Below are positions 34,900 to 43,579 of a stretch of DNA of 64,000 nt, piece by piece; the first letter of the stretch is position 1, and each line of letters begins with the position of its first letter. The position numbers were made by a program, and so were the translations under genes. The notes under the pieces are model-generated. The model was not told where the DNA came from. It was given only the letters and a program-made list of their open reading frames with translations, and did no database searches. Where the stretch lies: assembly GCA_963782465.1 (NCBI GenBank), contig CAWAJR010000001.1, positions 496,001 through 560,000 on the forward strand. The letters run 5' to 3'. The stretch is from JAODBJ01 sp963782465 (GTDB lineage Bacteria > Actinomycetota > Acidimicrobiia > IMCC26256 > PALSA-610).

Positions 34900-36117
34900 T
34901 CAGGGTTGGTAGAAGCACGGGCTCGACGCGCCCGCCGGGATTGCTTCCAGCGGTTCCCGGACCTCCGCAACGGTCGGGCCGTACTGCGCCGCGAGCGGCG
35001 CGAGCTTCTCGAGATCGAAGCCGTAGAGGTCGGCTGCGGTCACCGCGAAGATCTGGTGCAGGTCGGCCGGATCGGCATCGGAGAACGCGCGGCGGATGCT
35101 CTCCTTCGAGAACGGTGTCGCGCCTTCGTTGTGCGGGTAGTCGCTGCCCCACATGTACTTGTGCAACCCGATCTTGTTGCGCGACTCGCCTTCCCTCGGG
35201 CTCGGGAAGCTCGCACCGATCCAGCAGTTGCGTTCGAAGTACTCGCTCGGCTTCATCGGGAGCGCCGCCGACACGTCGAGACCGACCTCTCCGGTGCGGC
35301 CGAACTTCATCGCCATGTGCAGACCGTCGAGTTGGCTCAGCGTCTTCGGTACCCAGCTCGCGCCGGCTTCGGTCATCACGAACTTGAGCCGCGGGAACCG
35401 TTCGAACACGCCGCTCATGATCATGAACCACAACGGCCGGTGACCGAAGTGCGGGGTCTCGATCACCCACAGCACCGTCGCAACCGGGTAGTCGCCGAAG
35501 TCGGGGAGGCCGGTGCCGGCGTGGCTGTTCACCGGCATCTCGAGTTCCTCGCACGTCGCCCAGATCGGGTCGTACATCGGGTCGTAGATCGGCTTCAGGT
35601 CGGGGTGGTCGGGCGGGATGTTCGGGATGAGGATCCCGCCGCGGAGCTTGTGCTCCTTGGCCCAGTGGATCTCCTTCACCGCTTCGTCGACGTCGTTGAC
35701 GAAGATCTGCGCCATGCCCGCGCGCCGGTCGGGGGCGAGCGCGCAGAAGTCGGCGAGCCAGCGGTTGTGGGCCTTGATGCCCGCCCAGCGCAATTCGTAC
35801 TCGTCCTTGGTCGGGGGGCGGGCGATCACGATCCCGGTCGGGAAGAACGGCGGCACGGTGTTCGGGAAGATCACCTCCGCGACCTGGCCGTCGGCTTGGA
35901 GGTCGGCCCAGCGCCGGGCGTCGTCCCAGTTGCGGGTACGGCTGTCGCCCTGCAGGTCGCGGTACGGGTTCTTGTACCGACCGCGCCACGCGTCGAACTC
36001 CTCGCGGTACTTCGGGTCGAGGTACTCGCGGTACTGGTCGGGCGACCCGCCGCCGTGGCAGTCGGCGGAGATGATCGTGTACCGGTCGGTGTCGGCCTGC
36101 GGCGCTGCGACGGTCAT
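34900..36117 (-). CDS. amidohydrolase-family (PF04909-type) protein
   Basis: 405-aa TIM-barrel metal-dependent hydrolase or decarboxylase. The N-terminal strand Y-T-I-I-S-A-D-C-H-G-G-G carries the usual metal-site segment. V-N-S-H-A-G-T-G holds the next histidine, and Y-M-W-G-S-D-Y-P-H-N-E-G contains the catalytic aspartate near the C-terminus. The family includes aminocarboxymuconate-type decarboxylases and related carboxylate lyases; the substrate is unknown. It is transcribed away from a secreted-protein gene, with a 190-base divergent region between them. Confidence 0.86.
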   Translation of the reverse strand: MTVAAPQADTDRYTIISADCHGGGSPDQYREYLDPKYREEFDAWRGRYKNPYRDLQGDSRTRNWDDARRWADLQADGQVAEVIFPNTVPPFFPTGIVIARPPTKDEYELRWAGIKAHNRWLADFCALAPDRRAGMAQIFVNDVDEAVKEIHWAKEHKLRGGILIPNIPPDHPDLKPIYDPMYDPIWATCEELEMPVNSHAGTGLPDFGDYPVATVLWVIETPHFGHRPLWFMIMSGVFERFPRLKFVMTEAGASWVPKTLSQLDGLHMAMKFGRTGEVGLDVSAALPMKPSEYFERNCWIGASFPSPREGESRNKIGLHKYMWGSDYPHNEGATPFSKESIRRAFSDADPADLHQIFAVTAADLYGFDLEKLAPLAAQYGPTVAEVREPLEAIPAGASSPCFYQP

Positions 36118-36307
36118 ACGGGTACCTCCGGACGAATGCGGCCCGGCGTAACTGACGCCGGTGTCAGGTACAGGTTACCGGGCGACCTCACGAACCGCGG
36201 GCTGACGCAACGCCGGACATACCGTCGACAACATCGCAAATACCTTGACGCACCACGATTTCGTGCAAAGCTCTCGCCGGGCGGGGCCGTGTTCGGGAGG
36301 CCTTGTG

Positions 36308-37465
36308 GTGGGCAAGCCATTGGCGACGATCGTCGCCGTTCTTATCGCGTCGACCGTTGCCGTCGGCATCGCCGGTCCGGCGTACGCGACCGGGCCGACC
36401 ATCGATTCCGTCGTGCTCGGTGGGACGCCCGCGTCGCCGTCGTTCACGGTCACCGGGTCGGGCTTCGGCGCGCCACCCACCGCCGATGCGCTCGGTCACC
36501 CGTGCGGTTCGACGACCGGGTACGACTACGGCCCCAACGCTTTGTCGCTGCGCGACAAGAAGGCCGTGTTCGGGCCGCAGCGCAAATGGGAAGCGGGGGT
36601 CTCCAAGCTGAGCGGGTACGACTGCATCGGCGATGTCATCCAGACCTGGACCGACTCGACGGTCGTCTTCTCGCTCGGGTCGGCGTACGACGACGTCGAC
36701 TACCAGCTGACCGAGGGCGACCCGCTGAAGATCGGCGTCAAGGGCACGAAGCTCACGTTCACCGCGCACTACTCGGGCGGCCCGCCACAAGCACCGACCG
36801 AGGCGTGGTGCAACCCGAACCCCGCGTCGTACCAGGCGCAGTGCGCGTCGGCGTACATCCACTGGAACGGCTCGTTGAAGTCGATCCACCAGCCGGTGAC
36901 GGTGAACCACCTCGGCTCGGGGACGTACATCGCGACCTTGTGGAACGGTGGCTACACCGGTATCCAGAACGACGGGAACTCGGTCAGCGGTGTGGTCGGC
37001 CCGACCGCGGTCTTCAGCCTCGGCGGTGACGGCGTCGAAATCGGCACGGTGCACGGAAGTCCCGACCCGAACTGCGAGATGGGGTTCGACGCGGGGTCCG
37101 GCGCCAGCTGCCGTATCCCGCTGCCACACCCGATCGACGATGGCGGCACGTACAAGTTCCTCGTCAGCCGGGCGAAGTCGGGCTTGACGACCGGCAAGGT
37201 CCTGCTCCCGACCGGCGAGAAGATCACCATCGGGAAACTGATGCCGGCGCCCGCGAGCCCGACCGATTTCGGGTTCCTCACGAACTTCGTCGAAGACTTC
37301 GGGCCGAACGTCGCCTCGATCGACCTGGTCCCGCACAGCTCGGTCGAATTCGGGAAGTTGACCGTTCCGACCGGCACTTCGCGGTTGGTGTTCGCGTGTG
37401 CCTACGCGACGAACAACGGTGCGGGCAGGCCGATCCTCGACTTCGGTGGAGCGAGCTGCGTCTGA
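36308..37465 (+). CDS. secreted hypothetical protein
   Basis: 385-aa exported protein. A signal peptide (L-A-T-I-V-A-V-L-I-A-S-T-V-A-V) ends near A-Y-A-T. The mature start T-I-D-S-V-V-L-G-G-T-P-x-S-P-S-F-T-V-T-G-S-G-F-G resembles an IPT/TIG-like beta sandwich. Many paired cysteines and aromatic residues follow. Function unknown; adhesion or cell-surface binding is a guess. Two GTGs are possible; the one at 36308 has GGGAGG 7 bases upstream. Confidence 0.7.
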   Translation: MGKPLATIVAVLIASTVAVGIAGPAYATGPTIDSVVLGGTPASPSFTVTGSGFGAPPTADALGHPCGSTTGYDYGPNALSLRDKKAVFGPQRKWEAGVSKLSGYDCIGDVIQTWTDSTVVFSLGSAYDDVDYQLTEGDPLKIGVKGTKLTFTAHYSGGPPQAPTEAWCNPNPASYQAQCASAYIHWNGSLKSIHQPVTVNHLGSGTYIATLWNGGYTGIQNDGNSVSGVVGPTAVFSLGGDGVEIGTVHGSPDPNCEMGFDAGSGASCRIPLPHPIDDGGTYKFLVSRAKSGLTTGKVLLPTGEKITIGKLMPAPASPTDFGFLTNFVEDFGPNVASIDLVPHSSVEFGKLTVPTGTSRLVFACAYATNNGAGRPILDFGGASCV

Positions 37466-37523
37466 TCCTCCCTCGGTCCGCGGGCAGCGGTCACGGTTAC
37501 GCCGTCGGGCGCGGGCTCGACGC

Positions 37524-38237
37524 TCAAAGTCCGTGCACCGTGGGGACGAACCGGGCCAGGTACGACGTGAGGTGCACATAGGTGTCGGTCGCGAGCAGCA
37601 CGCCGAGCACCACGAGCAGCCCGCCGGCGACTCGTTCGAGGCGCGGGCCGGCGCGGCGAAGCCGCGCGGTGAGCGAAGGTGACGACGCGAGCCCCAGCGC
37701 CGCGAGGAGGAACGGCACTCCTATGCCGGCGGCATACGCGCTGAGCAACAGCGCGCCGTGGGCGACCTGGCCGGTGCGCGCCGCGATGGTGAGCGCGGCT
37801 GCGAGCAACGGGCCGACACACGGGCTCCAACCGGCGCCGAACGCGACGCCGACGATGTACGGCCGTGCCACTCCCGTCACGCGGGGCAGGGTGGGGATGA
37901 GGCGGCGTTCGCGCGCGAGCGGGCCGCGCAACAGGCCCAGCAGCGCGAGGCCCATCAGCACGATGACGATGCCGCCGACGACGCGCACCCAGTTCTGGAA
38001 CGTCGACAGCGACGAGCCGAGCAACCCGGCCGTCGCGCCGAGACCCGCGAACACGGTCGTGAACCCGGCGATGAACAACACCGTTGCCGGTACCGCGCGC
38101 GACGCGTCGTGCGCGTCGCCCACCTCGCCGACGATGATCCCCAGGTACGCGGGCACCAATGGCACGATGCACGGCGCCAGGAACGACGCGACGCCGGCAC
38201 CGAACAGCGCGACCACCTGGGTCGCAGTGCTACTCAT
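37524..38237 (-). CDS. CcdA-like thiol-electron transporter (DipZ N-terminal half)
   Basis: 237-aa polytopic membrane protein of the CcdA/DsbD family. The two redox cysteines are in L-A-P-C-I-V-P-L-V-P-A-Y-L and G-W-S-P-C-V-G-P-L-L, each in the first helix of a three-helix repeat. It should carry electrons from cytoplasmic thioredoxin to an extracytoplasmic partner. Its ATG overlaps the stop of the TlpA-like gene upstream, so the two act together. In mycobacterial DipZ these parts are one protein. Confidence 0.9.
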   Translation of the reverse strand: MSSTATQVVALFGAGVASFLAPCIVPLVPAYLGIIVGEVGDAHDASRAVPATVLFIAGFTTVFAGLGATAGLLGSSLSTFQNWVRVVGGIVIVLMGLALLGLLRGPLARERRLIPTLPRVTGVARPYIVGVAFGAGWSPCVGPLLAAALTIAARTGQVAHGALLLSAYAAGIGVPFLLAALGLASSPSLTARLRRAGPRLERVAGGLLVVLGVLLATDTYVHLTSYLARFVPTVHGL

Positions 38238-39310
38238 CCGAACGTGAAGTCGTACGCTTCGATCCCCGCCTGCTCCGCCGTGATTCGAAGCTGGTGGTTC
38301 TCGACGCCCGGTGCCTTGACGAGGCGGTACATGTCGGGCGCCGTCACCGCCACGATGGTGCGCCCGTGCGCGTCGACCTGCACGCTCGCGCCCCGCTCGG
38401 CCGCCGGTACCGGCTTTCCGTCGAGGGTGACGACGACTGTCATCTGCTTTCCCGTGGCGGTCGCCAGCACGAGGTTCACGGTCTGCGCGTGCACGCCGAG
38501 CACGATCTGCGCGCCGGGCGCGGCGGCCGTGATCTTCTCGGCGCCCGCGGCCCAGCGGCCCGACAGCGCGACGTTCGGCGCGGCCACGTTTGCGACCGGA
38601 GGGTAGGTGGTGGTTCCCGGCTGCACCGCGAGCTCGCCGTGCTGCGTGTCGAGATAGGTCTCCGGGTTTACCTGCCGGCCCGAGGCCGTCTCCGCCTTCA
38701 CGCTCTCGGCCCGCGGCGACGACTTGACCACGCCGAGCAGGGTTCGCAACACGTTCTCCGTGTTGTCGTAGTCGCCTTCACCGAAGTGCGCGTAGCGGAT
38801 GTCGCCGTTGCGGTCGGCCACGTAGTCGGCGGGCCAGTACTGGTTGTTGAACGCCTTCCAGATCGTCATGTCGTCGTCGAGCGCGACCGGCCAGGTCACG
38901 TCGAGGCGTTTCACGGCCGAGCGAACGTTCGCGTGCACCTTTTCGAAGTCGAACTCGGGGGAGTGCACACCGATCACGACAAGACCGTCGGCCTTGTAGC
39001 GGTCGTACCACGCGCGGACGTACGGGAACGTGCGAACACAGTTGATGCACGAGTACGTCCAGAAGTCGTAGAGGACGACCTTGCCCTTCAACGCGGCCGC
39101 ATCGAGCGGCGCCGAATTGATCCAACCCTTCGCGTGCAACGCGGGCGCCGGCCCGTTGTTCGGGAGGTTCGACGTGTCGACCGATCCCGTGATCGACGTG
39201 GGATCGGAATGCGCGGCGACGAGCACGCCCGACAACGCGATGATCGTCACGACCGCGGCGGCGGCCAGATAGAAACGGCGGTTGGGGGGTTTCGTCCTCG
39301 TCGCCGCCAT
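38234..39310 (-). CDS. TlpA-like thioredoxin with C-terminal beta domain (DipZ C-terminal half)
   Basis: 358-aa anchored protein with a membrane segment at about 13-32. The thioredoxin domain (about 55-190) has F-W-T-Y-S-C-I-N-C-V-R-T-F-P, the CxxC active site. The C-terminal half (about 205-358) is a beta domain like the carbohydrate-binding-type domain of mycobacterial DipZ. It should receive electrons from the CcdA partner encoded by the overlapping downstream gene and reduce extracytoplasmic disulfides. Confidence 0.9.
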   Translation of the reverse strand: MAATRTKPPNRRFYLAAAAVVTIIALSGVLVAAHSDPTSITGSVDTSNLPNNGPAPALHAKGWINSAPLDAAALKGKVVLYDFWTYSCINCVRTFPYVRAWYDRYKADGLVVIGVHSPEFDFEKVHANVRSAVKRLDVTWPVALDDDMTIWKAFNNQYWPADYVADRNGDIRYAHFGEGDYDNTENVLRTLLGVVKSSPRAESVKAETASGRQVNPETYLDTQHGELAVQPGTTTYPPVANVAAPNVALSGRWAAGAEKITAAAPGAQIVLGVHAQTVNLVLATATGKQMTVVVTLDGKPVPAAERGASVQVDAHGRTIVAVTAPDMYRLVKAPGVENHQLRITAEQAGIEAYDFTFG

Positions 39311-39347
39311 CGCGCGAAGTGTAAGAGCGCGGCGTGACGGCCGGCCG

Positions 39348-40205
39348 TCAGCGGGCGGCGAACTCGAGGAGCTGCGGCGCGAGGAGTGGCCAGTGCTCGA
39401 AGAGGTGGCCGGTGCCGTCGCGCGCCGCCTCGCCGCGCTGCTTCCACTCGTCGTCGGGCCACGGCGGCTCGACCAGGGTGGAGCCGGGAATCAGCTCGTG
39501 TAGCCGTTCCGACGTCGCCCGGGTGTGATGCGGATCGCTCGCGCCGCTGCGGAAGATCAGGGTCGGGACGGCCAGCTTCGCGCCCGCCTCGTTGCTGAGC
39601 CCCGGGACGGGCGCGCCGGGGTCGGGGCAGTACACCAACATCCACCGTTCGAGCGTGGCGATGAACTCCCGCGGGTCGAGGGCGAGGAAACGTTGCCGGT
39701 TGCCGGGGTTCTTGCTGAGCACGTCGGCCCACTCCGGCAGCTCGACGACCGCTTCCATCCCGCCCTGCCACGCGGCGCGGATCGACTCACCGCAGTAGTG
39801 AACGCCGAGCAGCATCAAGCCGTACACACCGCCGGAGATCCACAACATCGCGAGCTTCGCCGCCACGTCGGGGTGGTTCGCGGCCGTGAGGAGCGAGACG
39901 CGCGCGCCACCGGAACCCCCGACGATGATCGCCGGTGCGAGGTCGAGCGCGCGGAGCAGACCGGCGAGCTTGTCGGCCTGCATCTCCGATTCCGAGGCGC
40001 CGGTGAAGCACACGTCGGACGCGCCCGTGTTCGGCCGGTCCCAGATGAGCACGCGCTGGTCGTGCTCGGCGAGCGCGACCGCGAGTTCACGCACGCCCGG
40101 TGTGTTCTTGTCGAAACGGCCGCCCGGGGTGATGGTCCACGACGGCCCGGCGTCGCCGATGATCTCGTAGTCGATGGTCGTGCCGTCGATCACTGCCGTT
40201 GCCAT
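39348..40205 (-). CDS. alpha/beta hydrolase
   Basis: 285-aa alpha/beta hydrolase. The nucleophile elbow is V-G-G-S-G-G-A-R; the oxyanion region is near I-T-P-G-G-R-F-D; the acid is probably in R-S-G-A-S-D-P-H-H; and the catalytic His in D-G-T-G-H-L-F-E. All triad members are visible. The ATG at 40205 has GGGAGG upstream. Divergent from an amidohydrolase gene, 121 bases apart. Substrate unknown. Confidence 0.86.
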   Translation of the reverse strand: MATAVIDGTTIDYEIIGDAGPSWTITPGGRFDKNTPGVRELAVALAEHDQRVLIWDRPNTGASDVCFTGASESEMQADKLAGLLRALDLAPAIIVGGSGGARVSLLTAANHPDVAAKLAMLWISGGVYGLMLLGVHYCGESIRAAWQGGMEAVVELPEWADVLSKNPGNRQRFLALDPREFIATLERWMLVYCPDPGAPVPGLSNEAGAKLAVPTLIFRSGASDPHHTRATSERLHELIPGSTLVEPPWPDDEWKQRGEAARDGTGHLFEHWPLLAPQLLEFAAR

Positions 40206-40326
40206 GGGACCTCCCGCGCTTCCGGCCACCCTAGGCAGACCAACCTGACGTTGCCGTCACCTCCGTGCGCCGGTACCGTCGAGCGCAGTCGCCCTCGGCG
40301 TGCCACCACCCGGAAGGGGAACGCAC

Positions 40327-41492
40327 ATGAGCCTCCCGCTCGACCAGGTGAAGGTCATCGACACCGACACGCACATGACCGAACGGCACGACCTCTGGAC
40401 GTCGCGCGCCCCGCGGCATGGAAGGAGCGCGTCCCGCGGGTCACGCAGGTCGACGGGGCCGCGACGTGGGTGGTCGACGGCGCGGTGCTCGGGCGCGCCG
40501 GCGCCGGCGGCGTGATCGACAAGAACGGCGTCAAGGGTCGTTCGTTCGAAGGCCTCTACGAATGGGAGATCGACAACGCGCACGTTGCCGCGTACGACCC
40601 CGTCGCGCGCGTCGAGCTGATGGACGACATCGGCGTGTGGGCGCAGGTGATCTACCCGGGCGTCGTCGGCCTCGGCGGCCAGAACATCGCCGACGTCGTG
40701 CACGACGAAGCGCTCCGCGCGCTGTGCGTCGAGATCTTCAACGACGCGAGCGCCGAACTCCAGGACGAGTCGGGCAACCGCCTCCTGCCGATGGCGCTGC
40801 TCCCCGCGTGGGACATCGATGCCTGCGTGCGCGAGGCGCAGCGGGCGGCGAACCTCGGGCTGCGCGGCGTCAACCTCACCGCCGACCCGCAAGACGTCGG
40901 TGCGCCCGACCTCGCGAACCGCGCGTGGGACCCACTGTGGGAAGTGTGCAGCTCGCTGCACATGCCCGTGCACTTCCACATCGGCGCGAGCCTCACGACG
41001 ATGAACTACTTCGGTTCGTACCCGTGGGACTCCCACGACGACGACACGAAACTCGCGATCGGCGGCACCCTGCTGTTCATCGGGAACGCGCGCGTCGTGG
41101 TCAACATCATCTGTTCGGGGATGCTCGAACGCTTCCCCGAACTGAAGGTCGTGTCGGTCGAGAGCGGGGCCGGCTGGGTGCCGTTCATCCTCGAGGCGCT
41201 CGACTACGAAATGTCGGAGAACGCGCCCCAGGCGCGGGCCGCGATGTCGTTGCTGCCATCGGAGTACTTCAAACGCCAGATGTACGCGACGACCTGGTTC
41301 GAGCGCACCGACCTGGCCGCCATCGTCGCCGCGGTCGGCGAGGACAACATCATGTTCGAGACCGACTTCCCGCACCCCACGTGCCTCTACCCCGACCCGC
41401 TCAAGACGGCCGAGGAGAACATGCGCGGCTTGCCCGGGAGCGCGCAGCGCAAGATCCTCGGCGAGACCGCGACGAAGCTCTACCGCCTCTGA
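40327..41492 (+). CDS. amidohydrolase-family protein (frameshifted)
   Basis: About 388 aa after one correction; a second PF04909-type TIM-barrel enzyme. N-terminal strand V-I-D-T-D-T-H-M-T-E holds the D-x-H metal pair. One C is missing from a CCCC run near 40410; adding it gives L-W-T-S-R-A-P-A-A-W-K-E-R-V-P. Later features are P-V-H-F-H-I-G-A-S and the catalytic E-T-D-F-P-H-P-T. Only about 25 residues lie before the shift, so a downstream restart could look intact but would lack the first metal ligands. A perfect 23-bp hairpin follows the stop. Confidence 0.84.
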
Positions 41493-41509
41493 CGACCCGT
41501 CTCCCCCCG

Positions 41510-41557
41510 AACCTGCGTCAGTTTTGCCCCGTCTACGGGGCAAAACTGACGCAGGTT
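41510..41557. terminator. perfect 23-bp inverted repeat
   Basis: Left arm 41510-41532 (starts AACCTGCGTCAG) and right arm 41535-41557 (ends CTGACGCAGGTT) pair perfectly with a 2-base loop. Outside the arms CCCCCC and GGGGG can pair further. It lies 17 bases after the amidohydrolase stop and 40 bases before the end of the convergent NuoF-like gene, so a bidirectional terminator is likely. Confidence 0.75.
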
Positions 41558-41597
41558 GGAGGGGGTGGGACGAACAGCCGCCGACCCAGGTTCGAGG

Positions 41598-42992
41598 TCA
41601 AGCGCGTTGCCGGGGTGGGTAGGTCCAATCGGGACGCTTGGACCCATGGCGCTGCGAGATCGTGACGCTGCCGTTCTCGGAGACGTCGGCGATCAGGGGC
41701 ACGTGCTCCACGCGCGACGAACGGGACCGGCCTTCGAGGTGCGCGGCGAAGTCTTCGGGGAACGCGCGCAGGATGCTCGACACGACGAGTTGCTCCTCCG
41801 TGCCGAGGTAGCAGCGGTTCGCGTCGGTGACGCGCAACAACCGTCCGTTCAGCACCTCGAGGATGCTGTCGTCGGCCGCACCTGCCTCGATTGCCCGGAG
41901 CCCGCCGGTGATCTCGAGTGATTCCTGTTTGCACGGCGGGCACTGGCCACAGGATTCGACCGACAAGAAGCGTGAGAACTCGCGCGCGACCGCGACCATG
42001 TCGGCGGTGTCGTCATACACGGCGAACCCGGCCGAGCCGAGGCCGGACCCGATGGCGGCCATCGCCTCGTACGAAAGTGCCACCCCGAAGTCGTCGGCGC
42101 GCACCACCGCGTTCGACACCCCCGAGAACGCGGCGCGGAAGTGGCGACCCGGAAGCGGGCCGCCGCAGCGCGCGAGCACCGCGTCGAGCGGCGTGCCCAG
42201 CTCGACCTCGTGCACCCCGGGCTCGACGACATCGCCGACGACGGTCACGATCACCGTGCCCGGTGACGATTCGGTGCCCATGGCGCGGAACCAGTCGGCG
42301 CCTTTGGCGAGGATGTGCGCGACCGTCGCCAGTGTCTCGACGTTGTTCACGAGGGTGGGATTGCTCTGCGCGTCGTCGCTGACCCCGGCGCTTTCGGCCT
42401 CCCACCCACCCGACGGCGCGGTGGCGAACAGCCCGTGCTGCCACGGCGGCAGGAGGCGAGGCAGCGGCTCGCGCCCTTCGATCACCTCGAGCAGCGCCTT
42501 CTCCTCGCCGAAGAGGTACTCATCGGGGCCTTCGACGAGGTTCACCGTGAGATCGGCGAGCAGACCGGCTTCCGTGCATTCGACGACGGCCCGCCGCAAG
42601 TTCGTTGCGGCCTCCGCGTAGCCGGCCTTCGTCGCGAGGAACACTTCGTCGGCGCCGACCGCGAAGGCGGCGATGGCGGTTCCTTCGACGATGCGGTAAG
42701 GGTCTCGACGCATCAGGAGCCGGTCCTTGAACGTCGCCGGCTCGCCCTCCGCGCCGTTGGCAACCACGAAGCGACGCCCGCCGCCGCTGCCTCGAACCGA
42801 CGCCCATTTCGTACCGGTCGGGAACCCGGCACCCCCGCGTCCCCGCAGGCCCGCGGCGGTGATCTCGTCGATGGTCGCAGCCGGCCCGAGCGCGCGTGCA
42901 GCGCGCAGGCCGTCACCGCCGCCGTGCGCGAGGTACTCGTCGATACTCGTGATCGGGTGCGCGGGCAACACCACGTGCAGGTCGTCGCTCAT
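41598..42992 (-). CDS. NuoF-like NADH:quinone oxidoreductase flavoprotein subunit
   Basis: 464-aa complex I 51-kDa family protein. The FMN/NADH site has G-R-G-G-A-G-F-P-T-G-T-K-W and N-G-A-E-G-E-P-A-T-F-K-D-R. The N3 [4Fe-4S] cluster is bound by S-C-G-Q-C-P-P-C-K plus the later N-R-C-Y-L-G. All key residues are present. No NuoE or NuoG gene is near, so it is probably not part of a full complex I operon; it could feed NADH electrons to another enzyme such as a formate dehydrogenase-like partner elsewhere. ATG at 42992; another start three codons upstream is possible. Confidence 0.88.
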   Translation of the reverse strand: MSDDLHVVLPAHPITSIDEYLAHGGGDGLRAARALGPAATIDEITAAGLRGRGGAGFPTGTKWASVRGSGGGRRFVVANGAEGEPATFKDRLLMRRDPYRIVEGTAIAAFAVGADEVFLATKAGYAEAATNLRRAVVECTEAGLLADLTVNLVEGPDEYLFGEEKALLEVIEGREPLPRLLPPWQHGLFATAPSGGWEAESAGVSDDAQSNPTLVNNVETLATVAHILAKGADWFRAMGTESSPGTVIVTVVGDVVEPGVHEVELGTPLDAVLARCGGPLPGRHFRAAFSGVSNAVVRADDFGVALSYEAMAAIGSGLGSAGFAVYDDTADMVAVAREFSRFLSVESCGQCPPCKQESLEITGGLRAIEAGAADDSILEVLNGRLLRVTDANRCYLGTEEQLVVSSILRAFPEDFAAHLEGRSRSSRVEHVPLIADVSENGSVTISQRHGSKRPDWTYPPRQRA

Positions 42993-43043
42993 GACGACCA
43001 TTCAACTCTCACGAACGCAGCGCCGCGCGGCCGGGGTCGGCGG

Positions 43044-43325
43044 TTACGGCTTGCGGGCGCGGGACGACGCCGACTTCTCCGGGACGCTCTCCGGTTCGGC
43101 CTCGTCGGGCGGTTCCGAACTTTCGTAGTAGCGGGGCAGGCTCGATTCGACGTCGTAGTAGACGCTGCCGATGCGATGCAGCAGCCGCGCGCTCGATTCG
43201 GCGGACAGCAACCAGTTGTGCGACTCGTGGGCCCAGAGGCTCTTGTCGCTCGCAAGATGGAAGTCGCGCCGTCCGGTCGCGTACGCGAACAGTTGGTGAT
43301 CGTCGACGCCGTAGAGGTACCGCAC
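43044..43325 (-). CDS. small hypothetical protein
   Basis: 93 aa if started at the GTG at 43325, or 134 aa from 43448. The central part R-Y-L-Y-G-V-D-D-H-Q-L-F-A-Y-A-T-G-R-R-D is rich in aromatic residues; the tail is acidic then basic. No family recognised. The shorter form is preferred because the upstream extension is low-complexity and would overlap the promoter of the divergent 38-aa gene. Confidence 0.5.
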   Translation of the reverse strand: MRYLYGVDDHQLFAYATGRRDFHLASDKSLWAHESHNWLLSAESSARLLHRIGSVYYDVESSLPRYYESSEPPDEAEPESVPEKSASSRARKP

Positions 43326-43451
43326 GTGTGTCCGTTCCCGCGCCCGTTTCGCCGAGCTGGGACCGGGCGCTGCTGAGCGCACACTACTGGCTCCGGCGTT
43401 AACATCGTCCGCGCGTCCGGACTCGCTCGACGCCCGATTTGGGAGCACGCC

Positions 43452-43568
43452 ATGGGTGACAAGTCACCGAAGAAGCTCAACGCCAAGAAGCCGGGCAAGT
43501 CGTTGAAGGACAAGCGGGCCGACAAACTCGCGAAGCGTGACGAAAAGCGCAGCGGGCTCGGCCACTGA
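43452..43568 (+). CDS. Lys-rich small conserved protein (38 aa)
   Basis: Begins M-G-D-K-S-P-K-K-L-N-A-K-K-P-G-K-S-L and ends R-S-G-L-G-H; about one third Lys/Arg. Very short Lys-rich proteins starting M-G-x-K-S-P-K-K are widespread in actinobacteria, where their role is unknown; nucleic-acid or ribosome binding is only a guess. A good start context and the lack of other coding signal support it. It lies 11 bases before the thiolase gene. Confidence 0.65.
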   Translation: MGDKSPKKLNAKKPGKSLKDKRADKLAKRDEKRSGLGH

Positions 43569-43579
43569 TCCGTTCCCCG

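Noticed and set aside
39525..40326. N-terminal extension of the second amidohydrolase
   Set aside because: It is antisense to the alpha/beta hydrolase; the true start at 40327 gives the metal-binding D-x-H pair.
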